From the NCBI GenBank assembly GCA_029213005.1, contig JARGPI010000035.1, forward strand, positions 1-64,000: a stretch of 64,000 nucleotides of DNA, written 5' to 3'. This document shows, piece after piece, positions 7,706 through 17,201 of this stretch (position 1 is its first letter; each line of letters starts with the position of its first letter). Position numbers and translations under genes: made by a program. The DNA is from Verrucomicrobiales bacterium (GTDB lineage Bacteria > Verrucomicrobiota > Verrucomicrobiia > Verrucomicrobiales > DEV007). Below the pieces are notes generated by a model. The model did no database searches. It was not told the DNA's origin and was given only the letters and a program-made list of their open reading frames with translations.

Positions 7706-8977
7706 CTATTCTCCACTACGATAGCCTTTTTCGGGAAACGCCCGGCTGTTCATGGCTTCGCCGAGGCCGTTCCAGTTTTCAGTCGGGTTGACAAAGTTCG
7801 GGGCCTCGGTGATCTCGGTTTCCTTGATGACCGCTCCGCCTTTGCCGCCTGTTTTGCGATGAGTTTGGCTGGTATTGGAGATGAGACCGTTAGTTAAGGT
7901 GATCGGTGCTTTAGCGCGATCATCGGTGAGCATCGCCGTTTTTAATTGGTGAAAGGTGCAGCGATTCGCGGTGACGGAATCCCCGTTGCTCCACAGGCCG
8001 GTTCTCGACCAACCGGAAAAGCAGTTTTCCAGAACGCCGCCCGACCAAATCCGGAAGTTGCGTGAGTTTTTCAGGGCGATACAACCGGTTAGTTGCACTC
8101 CGGGGACTTTGAGATCGAAGCCTCCATCCTGATTACGGATCGCCCGGCAGCGGATCAATTTGACGTCTCTGGTGTTGCCCTCGATCACAAATCCGTCGCC
8201 GTTCTTATAGCGATTTTTTTGCAGGGGCATCAGGTTGTTGGTCGCAAGACAATCTTCGAAAACAAAGGCGGTATTTGGAGCTCCGCCCTTGTTGACGGTG
8301 AATCCGAAAGGAAACAGTTCGGTTTTGGTTTCCCAGTTTGGGTCTCCCTCAGAACAGTCGGCTACGCAGGCTCGTAGCGTTACCCGGTCGCAGCCTTCTT
8401 CGAAACGGAATGCGTGCTTGGTGTAGCGTTTCAAACGGCAGTTATCGAGACGCAAATCGTCGACATCTGAAAGATAAAAACCGTAGCGCACCCGTTCGAT
8501 GCCGATGTCATCAAAGACGATGTGGGAGCAGGCGTCTCGCCCTCTGGCGGCTGGGGATATCTTAACGCCGGTCATGTATTTTCGAACCCGAAGTTTACTT
8601 AGTACCAGATGGGAAACGCCCGGTTCGATCCGGATCGCTGTGGCGCCTTTCGAAGGGTTATCCTCCGACCAGGTCGACTCGAAAACGGGCAGGCCTTCAC
8701 CGCGATCCACACCGATAATTTGGTTCGGGGTTTGTGAGGAGCCTCCCCGGAAAATCGTGAGTTTCACATTTCGATAGAGCCCACTTCCAAGGAACAACCG
8801 GTCGCCGGATTCCATGTTTTGATTCACGATATTGCTGATTGAGCTCGCGGCGAGGGCGTGGTCCCAATCGCGGCCGTCCCGATCACCGGAACCTGTCGGG
8901 GTCATGTAGTGATCTTTCGCGATAAGGGTGGCGGGGAGTAAAAAGAGGAGGAGCGTAGGGAAAAGCTTCACGGGCAT
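7706..8977 (-). CDS. Secreted right-handed parallel beta-helix protein
   Basis: This 423-residue exported protein has the look of a pectate-lyase-type right-handed beta-helix: many short coils with buried Asn/Asp/Gly turns (for example LRLDNCRLKRYTKHAFRF and VKLIRCRAIRNQDGGFDLK). The N-terminus has a signal peptide (MPVKLFPTLLLFLLPATLIA), followed by YMTPTGSGDRDGRDWDHAL, a start common in PVC beta-helix proteins. I choose ATG 8977, since GGGAGAG lies upstream, over starts at 8992 or 9010. It may bind or cleave polysaccharide, but no catalytic site of a defined lyase family is evident. It lies in a run of minus-strand secreted catabolic genes with a sulfatase upstream. Confidence 0.8.
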   Translation of the reverse strand: MPVKLFPTLLLFLLPATLIAKDHYMTPTGSGDRDGRDWDHALAASSISNIVNQNMESGDRLFLGSGLYRNVKLTIFRGGSSQTPNQIIGVDRGEGLPVFESTWSEDNPSKGATAIRIEPGVSHLVLSKLRVRKYMTGVKISPAARGRDACSHIVFDDIGIERVRYGFYLSDVDDLRLDNCRLKRYTKHAFRFEEGCDRVTLRACVADCSEGDPNWETKTELFPFGFTVNKGGAPNTAFVFEDCLATNNLMPLQKNRYKNGDGFVIEGNTRDVKLIRCRAIRNQDGGFDLKVPGVQLTGCIALKNSRNFRIWSGGVLENCFSGWSRTGLWSNGDSVTANRCTFHQLKTAMLTDDRAKAPITLTNGLISNTSQTHRKTGGKGGAVIKETEITEAPNFVNPTENWNGLGEAMNSRAFPEKGYRSGE

Positions 8978-9043
8978 CTGTGACTCTCCCATGGGCCGGG
9001 GGAAGGTCAAGCTCTGTGCGGGTACGCAGGTTTCGAGATGGCT

Positions 9044-9832
9044 TCACCGTGGTGCGGGTTCGTCTCTCAGGTAGCGATCCAGATGATCGACCAGCTTCTG
9101 TTCGATCTCGCGTTTTTCGTCCTCGGCGAAGCCTTCGTTCTGATAGAAATCCAGGGTCAGCGTGGAGTGTCCTTTGGGAGACGACCGACCGTCCTGCCCG
9201 ATAACGTGAGGAACAAAGCGTTTCCCGAGCGCGTTTTCCAGTTTTTCGAATCGTTTCCGGGGACAAAGGGGATCTTTTTCAAAGCGGAAACCAAGCACAT
9301 CGATATTTTCCTTTTTACATCGGGTCGACGTCTTTTCCAGATCCGATGGCGACAATCCAATTTGACTCACAGGGAGGAGGGGATTGGGGATGCTGGGTTG
9401 GCAGACGACGGGGGCGCGCACGGAGGGTTCGACCATCATCCCGAGACCAAAGCCTCCGGTGAGACACATGCCGATGGCGCCAACTCCGGGGCCGCCGCAT
9501 TCCTCGTGCGCGACTTTTGCCAGTTCGGTGAGAAACCCGACAATGGGGCTGGTTTTATCTGCACCCCAGAGATGAAATTCGCGGCGAACACAGGGCAAAA
9601 AGAAAGGTTTCACGCCGAGATTGTCGCCCGGTTGCCCGAAAAGAAGAGGCATGTAGACGGTGAAGCCCTGCGCGGCAAGCCACTCTCCGCGGCGCTGGCA
9701 TTCCGGGATCATTCCCGGTAGTTCGTGGATTAGAATAACGGCGGGTCCGTTTTGAGGCGAGCGGTAGATCTTTTTCGTGATCTCGCCGGCCGTAAACGGA
9801 AAACAGTCGAAGTCTGCGAACGAGGGCGTCAT
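9044..9832 (-). CDS. Dienelactone hydrolase family protein
   Basis: This 262-residue alpha/beta hydrolase has the dienelactone hydrolase signature. It carries the nucleophile elbow GMCLTGG with cysteine as nucleophile, the acidic residue in HELPGM typical of the family, and a C-terminal GHSTLT histidine. There is no signal peptide, so it is cytosolic. The start codon overlaps the stop codon of the preceding hydratase-like gene (ATGA), so the two are translationally coupled. Together with that gene it may process ring-cleavage or lactone intermediates. The true substrate is unknown. Confidence 0.85.
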   Translation of the reverse strand: MTPSFADFDCFPFTAGEITKKIYRSPQNGPAVILIHELPGMIPECQRRGEWLAAQGFTVYMPLLFGQPGDNLGVKPFFLPCVRREFHLWGADKTSPIVGFLTELAKVAHEECGGPGVGAIGMCLTGGFGLGMMVEPSVRAPVVCQPSIPNPLLPVSQIGLSPSDLEKTSTRCKKENIDVLGFRFEKDPLCPRKRFEKLENALGKRFVPHVIGQDGRSSPKGHSTLTLDFYQNEGFAEDEKREIEQKLVDHLDRYLRDEPAPR

Positions 9833-10686
9833 AATTTGACCAAACGAAAGGTGATCTCACCCAGTTTTCCAAAATCAGCCCGATAGTTCCCGGAGCCGGT
9901 TTTGTTGATTTTTCCGAGTGCCCCGGTAATCACCAGGTTTCCCGGTTTCAGGGTGTAACTATTGGCGATCGCCCAATTGACCTGGTATAGAAAGTTCCAC
10001 CATTGACCGTTATTGGCATCGCCTCCGTTGGTCTCGTTTATGATCTGATTTTCTCGAAATAACTGAATCGTTACCGCATCGATATCGATAGACAGATCAG
10101 TGAAGGCATCGCCAACGATGTAGTTGTCAGAGAAAACGTTGGCGACAATGAGGTCGGTTGCGGTTGGGGGCTTTGACCAGTTGTGTCGTCCTGCCGGCAG
10201 TTCAATCACCGGGACGAGATAGTCGATGTAGGTTTTTAACTCTTCAATCGATGCAACCGGTTCCGTGATCGGCTTCTTCAGAACAATCCCTATTTCGGTC
10301 TCAATACCGGGATCGGCTCCATCCCGGATTTTAATCTCCGGATAGCGGCCTGAGATCCAACCTTCTCGAAACAGGGTAGCGCTCAGAGGATTTTCAATCT
10401 GGAAATGGGTTTGCCCACCTTTGCCGACGACCGCGCCTTTGATCCCCGCGAATGATTTGTGATCCGAGAGCTGGGCTTCGTAAGTTTTACGTGCTTTTTC
10501 GGCATCGGTGATTGACGCGTCCGGGAAGGTCACGCTGAATTGATCGATCGGTTTGCCGCTCTGGGTTGCGACGGCCTGTTGCTTCGCAAATTCCTCGAAT
10601 GACGTCTTTTGCTGGCTGTTCCCAACGGTCTGCAGCAAGCAGGAGAGCAGGGTGAAGTAGATGATGGTTAGGAAAGGTGTTTCCAT
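9829..10686 (-). CDS. Exported 2-keto-4-pentenoate hydratase-like (FAH-fold) protein
   Basis: This 285-residue protein resembles the MhpD branch of the fumarylacetoacetase fold. Recognisable blocks are GIKGAVVGKGGQTHFQIENP, the metal-site region ETEIGIVLKKPI, VPVIELPAG, and a C-terminal LVITGALGKINKTGSG in place of the usual glycine-rich LITTGSLTG. Unlike typical cytosolic hydratases, it begins with a hydrophobic leader (METPFLTIIYFTLLSCLLQT), so it appears to be exported or lipid-anchored. It is four bases from the sulfatase stop and overlaps the dienelactone hydrolase start, forming a sulfatase, hydratase-like, hydrolase operon. Catalysis outside the cytoplasm is unproven. Confidence 0.75.
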   Translation of the reverse strand: METPFLTIIYFTLLSCLLQTVGNSQQKTSFEEFAKQQAVATQSGKPIDQFSVTFPDASITDAEKARKTYEAQLSDHKSFAGIKGAVVGKGGQTHFQIENPLSATLFREGWISGRYPEIKIRDGADPGIETEIGIVLKKPITEPVASIEELKTYIDYLVPVIELPAGRHNWSKPPTATDLIVANVFSDNYIVGDAFTDLSIDIDAVTIQLFRENQIINETNGGDANNGQWWNFLYQVNWAIANSYTLKPGNLVITGALGKINKTGSGNYRADFGKLGEITFRLVKL

Positions 10687-10690
10687 ACTG

Positions 10691-12184
10691 TTATTCGGTG
10701 ACTTTTAGATCAGTTCTCAGTTTCTCCAGTTCCGCTTTCATGCGCGACTGTTCTTCCGCCAGACTTGGATCGTTGTAACGACTCTCCATTTCATGAGGAT
10801 CGGTTTCGAGATCGTAGAACTCCCAGGTGTCGTATTTCGGCTCGGGGAAACGGATCAGTTTATAGCGTCCGTCGGTCACTCCGTAGTGTAGCGCGACGCC
10901 GTGCCCTCCGCTTTCGTAGTAATGATAGTAGTGCGACTTGCGCCAGTCGTTCGGGGTCGATCCTTTGAGTAGCGGTAGTAGAGAACGCCCCTGCATCGCC
11001 TCCGGAATGGGGGCTTCCGCGATATCGAGAAAAGTTTCCGGGAAGTCGATATTGGAAACCAGATCATCCGCGTTGATGCTGCCGGGTTTGATGACTCCGG
11101 GCCATCGGATCACCAACGGCGTTCGGTAGCTCTCTTCATACATCCAGCGTTTATCGAACCAGCCGTGTTCTCCGAGGTAGAAGCCCTGATCGGAGCTGTA
11201 AAACACTACTGTATTTTCGGCGAGATCATTGTCATCGAGGTATTTGAGCAATTTCGTGACGTTCTCATCCATACCGCGTACACAACGCAGGTAGTTTTTG
11301 ATATACCGCTGATAGTGCCAACGCGTCCGGTCCTTCCCGGTCACCTTTGCCGCGAGGAAGGCTTCGTTCCGGGGGCGAAAGTAGGCATCGAAAACCTCAA
11401 ACTGCTCCGGTGTGAATTTGCTGGAATACGACAGCATGAGACGTTTTTCTCCCATGTGATCCGCTATCCCCATCGTGTGGCCCGCCGCTGGGCCTGATCG
11501 GCCGGAATAGTCATCAAAAAGCGATTTGGGTTCCGGTACCCGAACGTCGTCGAGCCATTCGAGATGTCGCAGGGCCGGTTCCCAGCGCCCGTGGGGAGCT
11601 TTCTGCTGACTCATCAGAAAAAACGGCTTCTCTTTATCGCGGGATTCGAGCCACTTGATCGACTGATCCCCGATAATGTCGGAAGTGTAGCCGACGTGTT
11701 TGATCATTTCTCCGTTGGTGAAGAGGCCCGGATTGTAATATTGCCCCTGACCTTTGAGCACTTCATAGTGATCAAAGCCCGTGGGAGTCGATTTGAGGTG
11801 CCATTTCCCGACGATCGCGGTTTCGTAGCCCGCTTTTCTCAATAATTTCGGAACCGTGACCTGTGAGCCATCAAAAGTGTCGCCATTTTTCCGGAATCCA
11901 TTCAAATGAGAGTATTTCCCGGTCTGAATCACAGCGCGGGAAGGGCCGCAAATCGAGTTGGTGACATAGCATCTCCGGAAGAGAATTCCTTCGTTTGCGA
12001 TTCGGTCGATGCCCGGAGTCGGCGCAATTTCAGTTAGATAATTGTCTCCGTAGGCACTGATAGCCTGCGTTGCGTGATCGTCGGTAAACAGAAAGAGGAT
12101 ATTGGGACGTTGCGGCGATGCGGTGATTGAGGAGGCGCAATTCAGAAACATCAAGGTTCCCAGAACAAGGTGAATGCGTTGCAT
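10691..12184 (-). CDS. Formylglycine-dependent sulfatase (exported)
   Basis: This 497-residue type I sulfatase of the alkaline phosphatase superfamily carries the modification motif C79-G-P-S-R83, where Cys is converted to formylglycine. The metal-site segment NILFLFTDDHA is near the N-terminus, and GKWHLKS and VVFYSSDQGFYLGEHG complete the active-site blocks. A signal peptide (MQRIHLVLGTLMFLNC) indicates export; a start five codons earlier (12199) is also possible. Such sulfatases are abundant in marine PVC bacteria and remove sulfate from algal or animal polysaccharides. The substrate is not deducible here. A formylglycine-generating enzyme is not in the window. It is the first gene of the 12.2-9.0 kb minus-strand operon. 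Confidence 0.9.
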   Translation of the reverse strand: MQRIHLVLGTLMFLNCASSITASPQRPNILFLFTDDHATQAISAYGDNYLTEIAPTPGIDRIANEGILFRRCYVTNSICGPSRAVIQTGKYSHLNGFRKNGDTFDGSQVTVPKLLRKAGYETAIVGKWHLKSTPTGFDHYEVLKGQGQYYNPGLFTNGEMIKHVGYTSDIIGDQSIKWLESRDKEKPFFLMSQQKAPHGRWEPALRHLEWLDDVRVPEPKSLFDDYSGRSGPAAGHTMGIADHMGEKRLMLSYSSKFTPEQFEVFDAYFRPRNEAFLAAKVTGKDRTRWHYQRYIKNYLRCVRGMDENVTKLLKYLDDNDLAENTVVFYSSDQGFYLGEHGWFDKRWMYEESYRTPLVIRWPGVIKPGSINADDLVSNIDFPETFLDIAEAPIPEAMQGRSLLPLLKGSTPNDWRKSHYYHYYESGGHGVALHYGVTDGRYKLIRFPEPKYDTWEFYDLETDPHEMESRYNDPSLAEEQSRMKAELEKLRTDLKVTE

Positions 12185-12338
12185 CGGGAAAGCTTGCATC
12201 TGTCGTCTGAAATGACAAAATAATCTGAGTTAAATGTCGTATCTTGCGAAACAATTCGCCGTAAATTGGTATTCCGTCATTCTTTTCTAAAGGGCTTCTT
12301 TACAGCGGCATTTGTTTCTTTAGACTGTGCCCCCTCAG

Positions 12339-14039
12339 ATGCCTTCTAAAACAAAATGGATCGTCGAACCGGAGCCGGATCCCGCCCTGGTTCGCGAATT
12401 TGTCAACGAGTTCGGACTTTCCGAAATCGTTGTGCGTCTGGCTATCCAGAGAGGTTTTTCCGGGCGGGAGGAGTTTATCAACTTCCTGTACCCGAGGCTC
12501 AAGGATCTCTCGGATCCCTTTAAACTACATGGGATAGCGGCTGCGGTGGAGCGAATTTTGCGGGCTGCGGATGACAAAGAATCCGTGGTTTTGTTTGGCG
12601 ACTACGATGTCGACGGGGTCAGTTCTGTCGCGCTTTTGACCCGGATTTTGCAAGGTTACGGTATTGAGCCGAGGAGTTTCCTCCCGACCCGTCTGAAAGA
12701 GGGCTACGGGCTGAGTACGGACGGTTTGGAGAAGAGTTTCGAAGGGAATCCTCCCGATCTTGTCATAGCGGCGGATTGCGGTACCAACTCCCGTGAAGAA
12801 GCAATCTATCTGAAGGAACAGGGGATCGATCTGATCATTCTAGACCATCACGAACCATCTCCGGAAGGGGTTGCGGAATGTGACGCTCTGGTGAATCCAA
12901 AATTGGGCGACGATTACCATTATCTCTGCACCGGCGGGGTGGTTTTCAAGGTGGGGCATGCGCTGCTCAAGACCCGGGCGGTTCCGGGAATGGATTTGAA
13001 GGACTTCCTCGATTTTGTCGCACTGGCGACGATTGCGGACATCGTTCCTTTGGTTGAGGAAAACCGGATTTTCGCCCGGAAAGGGCTCATTCAGCTCGAT
13101 CGCACGATTCATCCGGGTCTCTCGGCCTTAAAATCGGTGGCAAACGTGGGAACACCTGCAAAGTCTCTCGATGTGAGCCATAAACTCGGTCCCCGTCTCA
13201 ATGCGTCGGGCCGACTCGACACCGCTAAGGCCTCGCTGGATCTCCTGCTTTGTGACGATCAGGTTCTCGCAAAAACCTGTGCGGAGGATCTCGATTTGCA
13301 AAACAAGGAGCGTCAGGAACTGGAATACCGGACCCGCGAAGAGGCGGAACAAATGATCCAGGCGCTATCACCCGATCAACGGTCCTACGGTATCGTTGTT
13401 GGATCGCGGGGCTGGCACCCGGGTGTGGTCGGAATTGTGGCCTCCCGAATTTCGAAGTTTTATCATCGCCCGACTTTTATCATCGCTATCGACGAGGACG
13501 GTCTCGGGAAGGGAAGTGGTCGCAGTGTTCCGGGAATCTCTCTTGTTGAAGCTCTCAACGCCTCCCGCGACATCATCGAAGCTGGTGGGGGACATGAAAT
13601 GGCCGCCGGTGTCACGGTGATGGAGGACAATATCGATGCATTTCGGGAGCGTTTCGATGCGCAGGTCAAAGAGCAGGCGACCAGTGACTCTCTGACTCCC
13701 AAGCTTCACATCGATTCAGTCGTGTCGCTGGCCGAGGTGAAAATGGAGCTACTCGACAGTTACGAACTGCTTCACCCCTTCGGAGCGGCAAATCCGCAGC
13801 CCCTGTTTATGACAAAAAATGTCGAAATGGGCGGTGATCCGCGGATCATCAAGGAAAAGCACATGAAGTTTCAGCTCTACCAGGACGGAGTGCTTCGCGA
13901 TGCGATTTACTTCAATTCAGCCGACCTCGATCTGCCGAATCCGCCCTGGGATATTGCTTTTAATATCGATCGGAATGAATTCCGCGGGCTGAGTCAGCTC
14001 TCGATCACGATTCAAGCCGTCCGGAAAGCCGGCGGCTGA
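12339..14039 (+). CDS. recJ: Single-stranded-DNA-specific exonuclease RecJ
   Basis: This is a 566-residue 5'-3' ssDNA exonuclease acting in recombination and mismatch repair. The DHH-superfamily motifs are intact: LFGDYDVDGVSS, VIAADCGTNS, LILDHHEPS, and the DHHA1 region with the GSGRSVPGISL and GGHEMAAGVTV blocks near residues 395-430. The C-terminal OB-like part (about 455-566) includes LHPFGAANPQPLF. Length is standard. I use ATG 12339; a GTG four codons upstream (12327) is an alternative. It is divergent from the sulfatase. Confidence 0.95.
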   Translation: MPSKTKWIVEPEPDPALVREFVNEFGLSEIVVRLAIQRGFSGREEFINFLYPRLKDLSDPFKLHGIAAAVERILRAADDKESVVLFGDYDVDGVSSVALLTRILQGYGIEPRSFLPTRLKEGYGLSTDGLEKSFEGNPPDLVIAADCGTNSREEAIYLKEQGIDLIILDHHEPSPEGVAECDALVNPKLGDDYHYLCTGGVVFKVGHALLKTRAVPGMDLKDFLDFVALATIADIVPLVEENRIFARKGLIQLDRTIHPGLSALKSVANVGTPAKSLDVSHKLGPRLNASGRLDTAKASLDLLLCDDQVLAKTCAEDLDLQNKERQELEYRTREEAEQMIQALSPDQRSYGIVVGSRGWHPGVVGIVASRISKFYHRPTFIIAIDEDGLGKGSGRSVPGISLVEALNASRDIIEAGGGHEMAAGVTVMEDNIDAFRERFDAQVKEQATSDSLTPKLHIDSVVSLAEVKMELLDSYELLHPFGAANPQPLFMTKNVEMGGDPRIIKEKHMKFQLYQDGVLRDAIYFNSADLDLPNPPWDIAFNIDRNEFRGLSQLSITIQAVRKAGG

Positions 14040-14049
14040 TGTTTTCAGA

Positions 14050-16188
14050 TCAGGAAGAGAGGCGTCGAAACCACATTTGGAAGAGCATTTCGACGAAAAG
14101 CAGGCCGCAGAGTGCCAGCAAAAACCAGTGAAATATCTGGGTTCCGTTCTGGATGGCCTGATAGTCCTCGGTCCCGGAAACAAAATGAGCCCGATCGGGA
14201 TCTTCAGTATTTGAGTCGGTGACTTTTTCATTGGCCCGCTGGGGAAGTCGCTCCCTGTCCATAAGCCGGAGATCGGATTCGCCGGGGTTGGGATTGACGG
14301 CGAAGGTCTTCCGGAGTTTGCCATCATTGCCCGTCATGCGGTAGTAGCCGGGGATCGTCGCGGGGAAACCGATTAGCATCCTTTCGCCATCGCGGGCTTT
14401 GGTCGGTTCAATGATGGTTCCCAGTGGGTTTTTCAAAATAAGGTCGTGGGTCTCCGCACGCCACAGATCAGCGGTGATTTCGGTTCCTGCTTCGTGATAA
14501 AGTTCCCCGGTATCAGCACTCGCGATATTTTTCACGAGGTCCTGAAGCCAGGCCGGAAAAGTTTTTTGGCGGGCGAGATTGGAGTGAGCTTCATCGATCG
14601 AGAAGTTTGCCATCAGAAGCGTTCCGAGACCAATGTTCGCCGAGGCCAGCGCCGGGGTGCCATCCGCAAAGGAAAGTAATATCGAGGTGTCATCCGAGGC
14701 GGTTGCCTGACGGTATTGGGTGAAGTTGAGAAGTCCCAGATTCTGTCGGTTGGAACCCCGAAAGAGTCGGAGAAAATCAGATTTAAAATTGCCCCGGCTC
14801 AGTTTTTGAAAACCGTCCGGCATACTCTTCTCCGGCTGCCAGCCGAGAAGTTTAAGCGGCAGGTTTGAGTCGTCGCCCAGAGCGGTATTCAGGTTCCTGA
14901 TATTGACCGGATCCATCTCCCCGTCGAGAAACCAGATCGCCCCGCCGCCCCGTTGCAAATAGTTGACCAGAGCGGCACCGTTATCATCATTGAGCGCCCC
15001 GAGTTCAATGAGGATAAGCTTTGAAGTGGTCGCAAGGTTGGCGCTGTCCAACCCCGAGGAGTTGAGGAGGCGCGGGAGCAGTGAGCCCTCCAGATCACGA
15101 TAGGGATTCACTGCTGTGCGGACAAAATGGGGTGCACCCGTATCCGGTTCGAGGCGGTCTGTTACGATGACGACTTCCTCTTTATCGAGCACATTGAGAT
15201 TGAGATGGAAAGTGTTGTCCTCCATCAAATCATCTTCCGGAAGACGGACTTCGATCGTGTGACTCCCGGGGGCCGGAGCTTTCATCGTTAAATTCAGCGA
15301 GGTTTGGGACCAGGCGGGGCAGGAATAGTTGGTATCAACCGCGTTGGTGTAGTCGACGATTAATTCGAGCGGTTCCTGGGAAATGACTTCGCTTGTAAAA
15401 TTTCCCAGCTTCACTTCCAAATCAATGGTTTCACCGGCGAGAACCGTGGAAGGGGAAATTTTTACATCGAGAACGGCGCGGTTTTCCCGGTCGGGAGTTC
15501 CCACATCGACAAAAAAGACCCGGGCATCTTCCGGTAGTTTATCGAAACGGATATTTGCCCAGTTTTCACGCTGGAAGTCGGAGATAAAATAGATGTCTGC
15601 TCCGCTCGCTTTGTTTTTGCTGTTGGTAAGATGACGGGCCGCCAGTGCGATTGCTTTGTCAAAATTGGCGGTTTGAATCCCGGGCTCAAGTTGATTCAGG
15701 AACGACAATACCGCATCGTGTTGTCCGGAGAATTCGAAAAAACAGGACCGGGGTTCGCGTTCCACGGCGATAGCATTGAGGTTTTGATTGGTCTCCAGCG
15801 AACTGATAATTTTCTCCGCTTCGAGCAGCGCCCGCTTCCGGGCCGGAACCAAGTCCGCCCGATGTTCCATCGATAGAGAATGATCAAAAACGATGAGAGT
15901 ATCGCGGGCGGTTTTCTGGCTCCCGGCAACCGAAGATGAGCCGAACCGGTCGAGGAGCGGCTTCAGAAATGCCATGACCAGTAAGGCGACGATAATCGTT
16001 CGCAGTAGCGTCATGACCAAGTGCCGGAACCGGAGAAGTTTCGATCGTTCCGACTGAGTTTTTTTGATAAACTCGATTGAGGAAAAAATGATTCGTTTCG
16101 GGAATTTCCGGTTAAAGAGATGAATCAGGAGGGGCAGTAGAATAAACGGCACCAACCAACTTAAGAGACCGGAATTGAGAAAGTTCAT
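14050..16188 (-). CDS. BatA-like membrane protein with VWA domain
   Basis: This 712-residue membrane protein has the N-terminal BatA segment (LLIHLFNRKFPKRIIFSSI) with two transmembrane helices (about 5-25 and 58-80). A von Willebrand A domain follows with a DxSxS MIDAS (VFDHSLSME), then a long extracytoplasmic region and a C-terminal helix (about 685-705). The region VNYLQRGGGAIWFLDG resembles glutamine-amidotransferase-like folds seen in related proteins. It overlaps the upstream DUF58 gene by ATGA and completes a MoxR-DUF58-BatA-like operon. Such operons are thought to link a AAA chaperone to metal-dependent VWA adaptors at the membrane. The specific client is unknown. Confidence 0.85.
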   Translation of the reverse strand: MNFLNSGLLSWLVPFILLPLLIHLFNRKFPKRIIFSSIEFIKKTQSERSKLLRFRHLVMTLLRTIIVALLVMAFLKPLLDRFGSSSVAGSQKTARDTLIVFDHSLSMEHRADLVPARKRALLEAEKIISSLETNQNLNAIAVEREPRSCFFEFSGQHDAVLSFLNQLEPGIQTANFDKAIALAARHLTNSKNKASGADIYFISDFQRENWANIRFDKLPEDARVFFVDVGTPDRENRAVLDVKISPSTVLAGETIDLEVKLGNFTSEVISQEPLELIVDYTNAVDTNYSCPAWSQTSLNLTMKAPAPGSHTIEVRLPEDDLMEDNTFHLNLNVLDKEEVVIVTDRLEPDTGAPHFVRTAVNPYRDLEGSLLPRLLNSSGLDSANLATTSKLILIELGALNDDNGAALVNYLQRGGGAIWFLDGEMDPVNIRNLNTALGDDSNLPLKLLGWQPEKSMPDGFQKLSRGNFKSDFLRLFRGSNRQNLGLLNFTQYRQATASDDTSILLSFADGTPALASANIGLGTLLMANFSIDEAHSNLARQKTFPAWLQDLVKNIASADTGELYHEAGTEITADLWRAETHDLILKNPLGTIIEPTKARDGERMLIGFPATIPGYYRMTGNDGKLRKTFAVNPNPGESDLRLMDRERLPQRANEKVTDSNTEDPDRAHFVSGTEDYQAIQNGTQIFHWFLLALCGLLFVEMLFQMWFRRLSS

Positions 16189-17201
16189 TTGGCGCGCTGC
16201 TCCAGATAGGTTTCGATCGCTTCGAGATAGGGAGAGTCGGTGTGCAGTTGAGTGAACCTGACTCCGTTTTCCACTGAACGATCCTGAAGGTCGTCGATAT
16301 ACCGCTGTAGGGTTTCGGTATAGGCCTTTCGTATTTCGCCGGGGGAGACTTGAATCTGTTCCCCGGTTTCCGAATCGACAAAGGAGGCGATCTCCAGGTC
16401 GGGCAATTCCAGCTCATCCCGATCCATAATTTGGTAGAGAAGAATCTCGAATCCGCGATGTAGAAACCGTCCCAGCGAATCGAAAATTGCCTCCGGTTCT
16501 TCGAAGAAATCCGACAGCACTACAATACGGCCTTTTTTCTTAAACATCGCTCCGCATTCGTTGAGGACATCGGCGAGGCTGGTTTTATTGGTCTGTTCCC
16601 GGTTAGCGTACTCCAACGCGGAGACGATTTCGTGAAGGTGCCGTCGCGTTCCGGCGGGTGGCAGGAACTTTTCGATTTTATCGTGATAAAGGGTGAGAGA
16701 AACTTTATCTCCCTGATGGATCATCAAATAGGCAAGTGACGCGGCAATTCTCGCCACTCTCTGAAATTTTGGCTCCTTTCCTTTGCCCTGATAAGCCATC
16801 GAGCCTGACATGTCGACAACCAGATAGATTGCCATGTCGGTTTCCTCCCGGTAGCGCCGCACATAGACATCGCGTGTTTTCGCGTAGACCCGCCAGTCGA
16901 TATGCTCGATCTGATCTCCCTGATTGTAGGCTTTATGTTCAGCAAACTCGGCATTGGAACCGTAGTCGGCCGATTTGTGTTTCCCTGAGAAATAGCCGTC
17001 GATCACCGCCTTGGCGAACACGAGGAGATTTTTGTATTTCGACACATCCTCCAGATTGAGGAGCTCAACCTGCTTCGGGACAGGTGGGGGCGTGACTTGA
17101 ACCAACCGGGAGGGAGGTCCCCATCGGCCGTCGTTCTTCTGCGAGGGAAGAGGCGGAGGGACAGCCCGTTTTTTGGCTGATTTGAAAGCGTCGGAAGACA
17201 T
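16185..17201 (-). CDS. DUF58 domain protein with VWA-like fold
   Basis: This is a 338-residue soluble DUF58 protein. The diagnostic block FAEHKAYNQGDQIEHIDWRV (residues 85-104) is followed by a MIDAS-like VVDMSGSMAYQGKG (about 128-141) and downstream VWA elements. The N-terminal 45 residues are Pro-rich and probably disordered. The start overlaps the MoxR stop by one base (TGATG) and the stop overlaps the BatA-like start by ATGA, so the three proteins are coupled. DUF58 proteins act with MoxR ATPases; the molecular role is not settled. Confidence 0.9.
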   Translation of the reverse strand: MSSDAFKSAKKRAVPPPLPSQKNDGRWGPPSRLVQVTPPPVPKQVELLNLEDVSKYKNLLVFAKAVIDGYFSGKHKSADYGSNAEFAEHKAYNQGDQIEHIDWRVYAKTRDVYVRRYREETDMAIYLVVDMSGSMAYQGKGKEPKFQRVARIAASLAYLMIHQGDKVSLTLYHDKIEKFLPPAGTRRHLHEIVSALEYANREQTNKTSLADVLNECGAMFKKKGRIVVLSDFFEEPEAIFDSLGRFLHRGFEILLYQIMDRDELELPDLEIASFVDSETGEQIQVSPGEIRKAYTETLQRYIDDLQDRSVENGVRFTQLHTDSPYLEAIETYLEQRAK

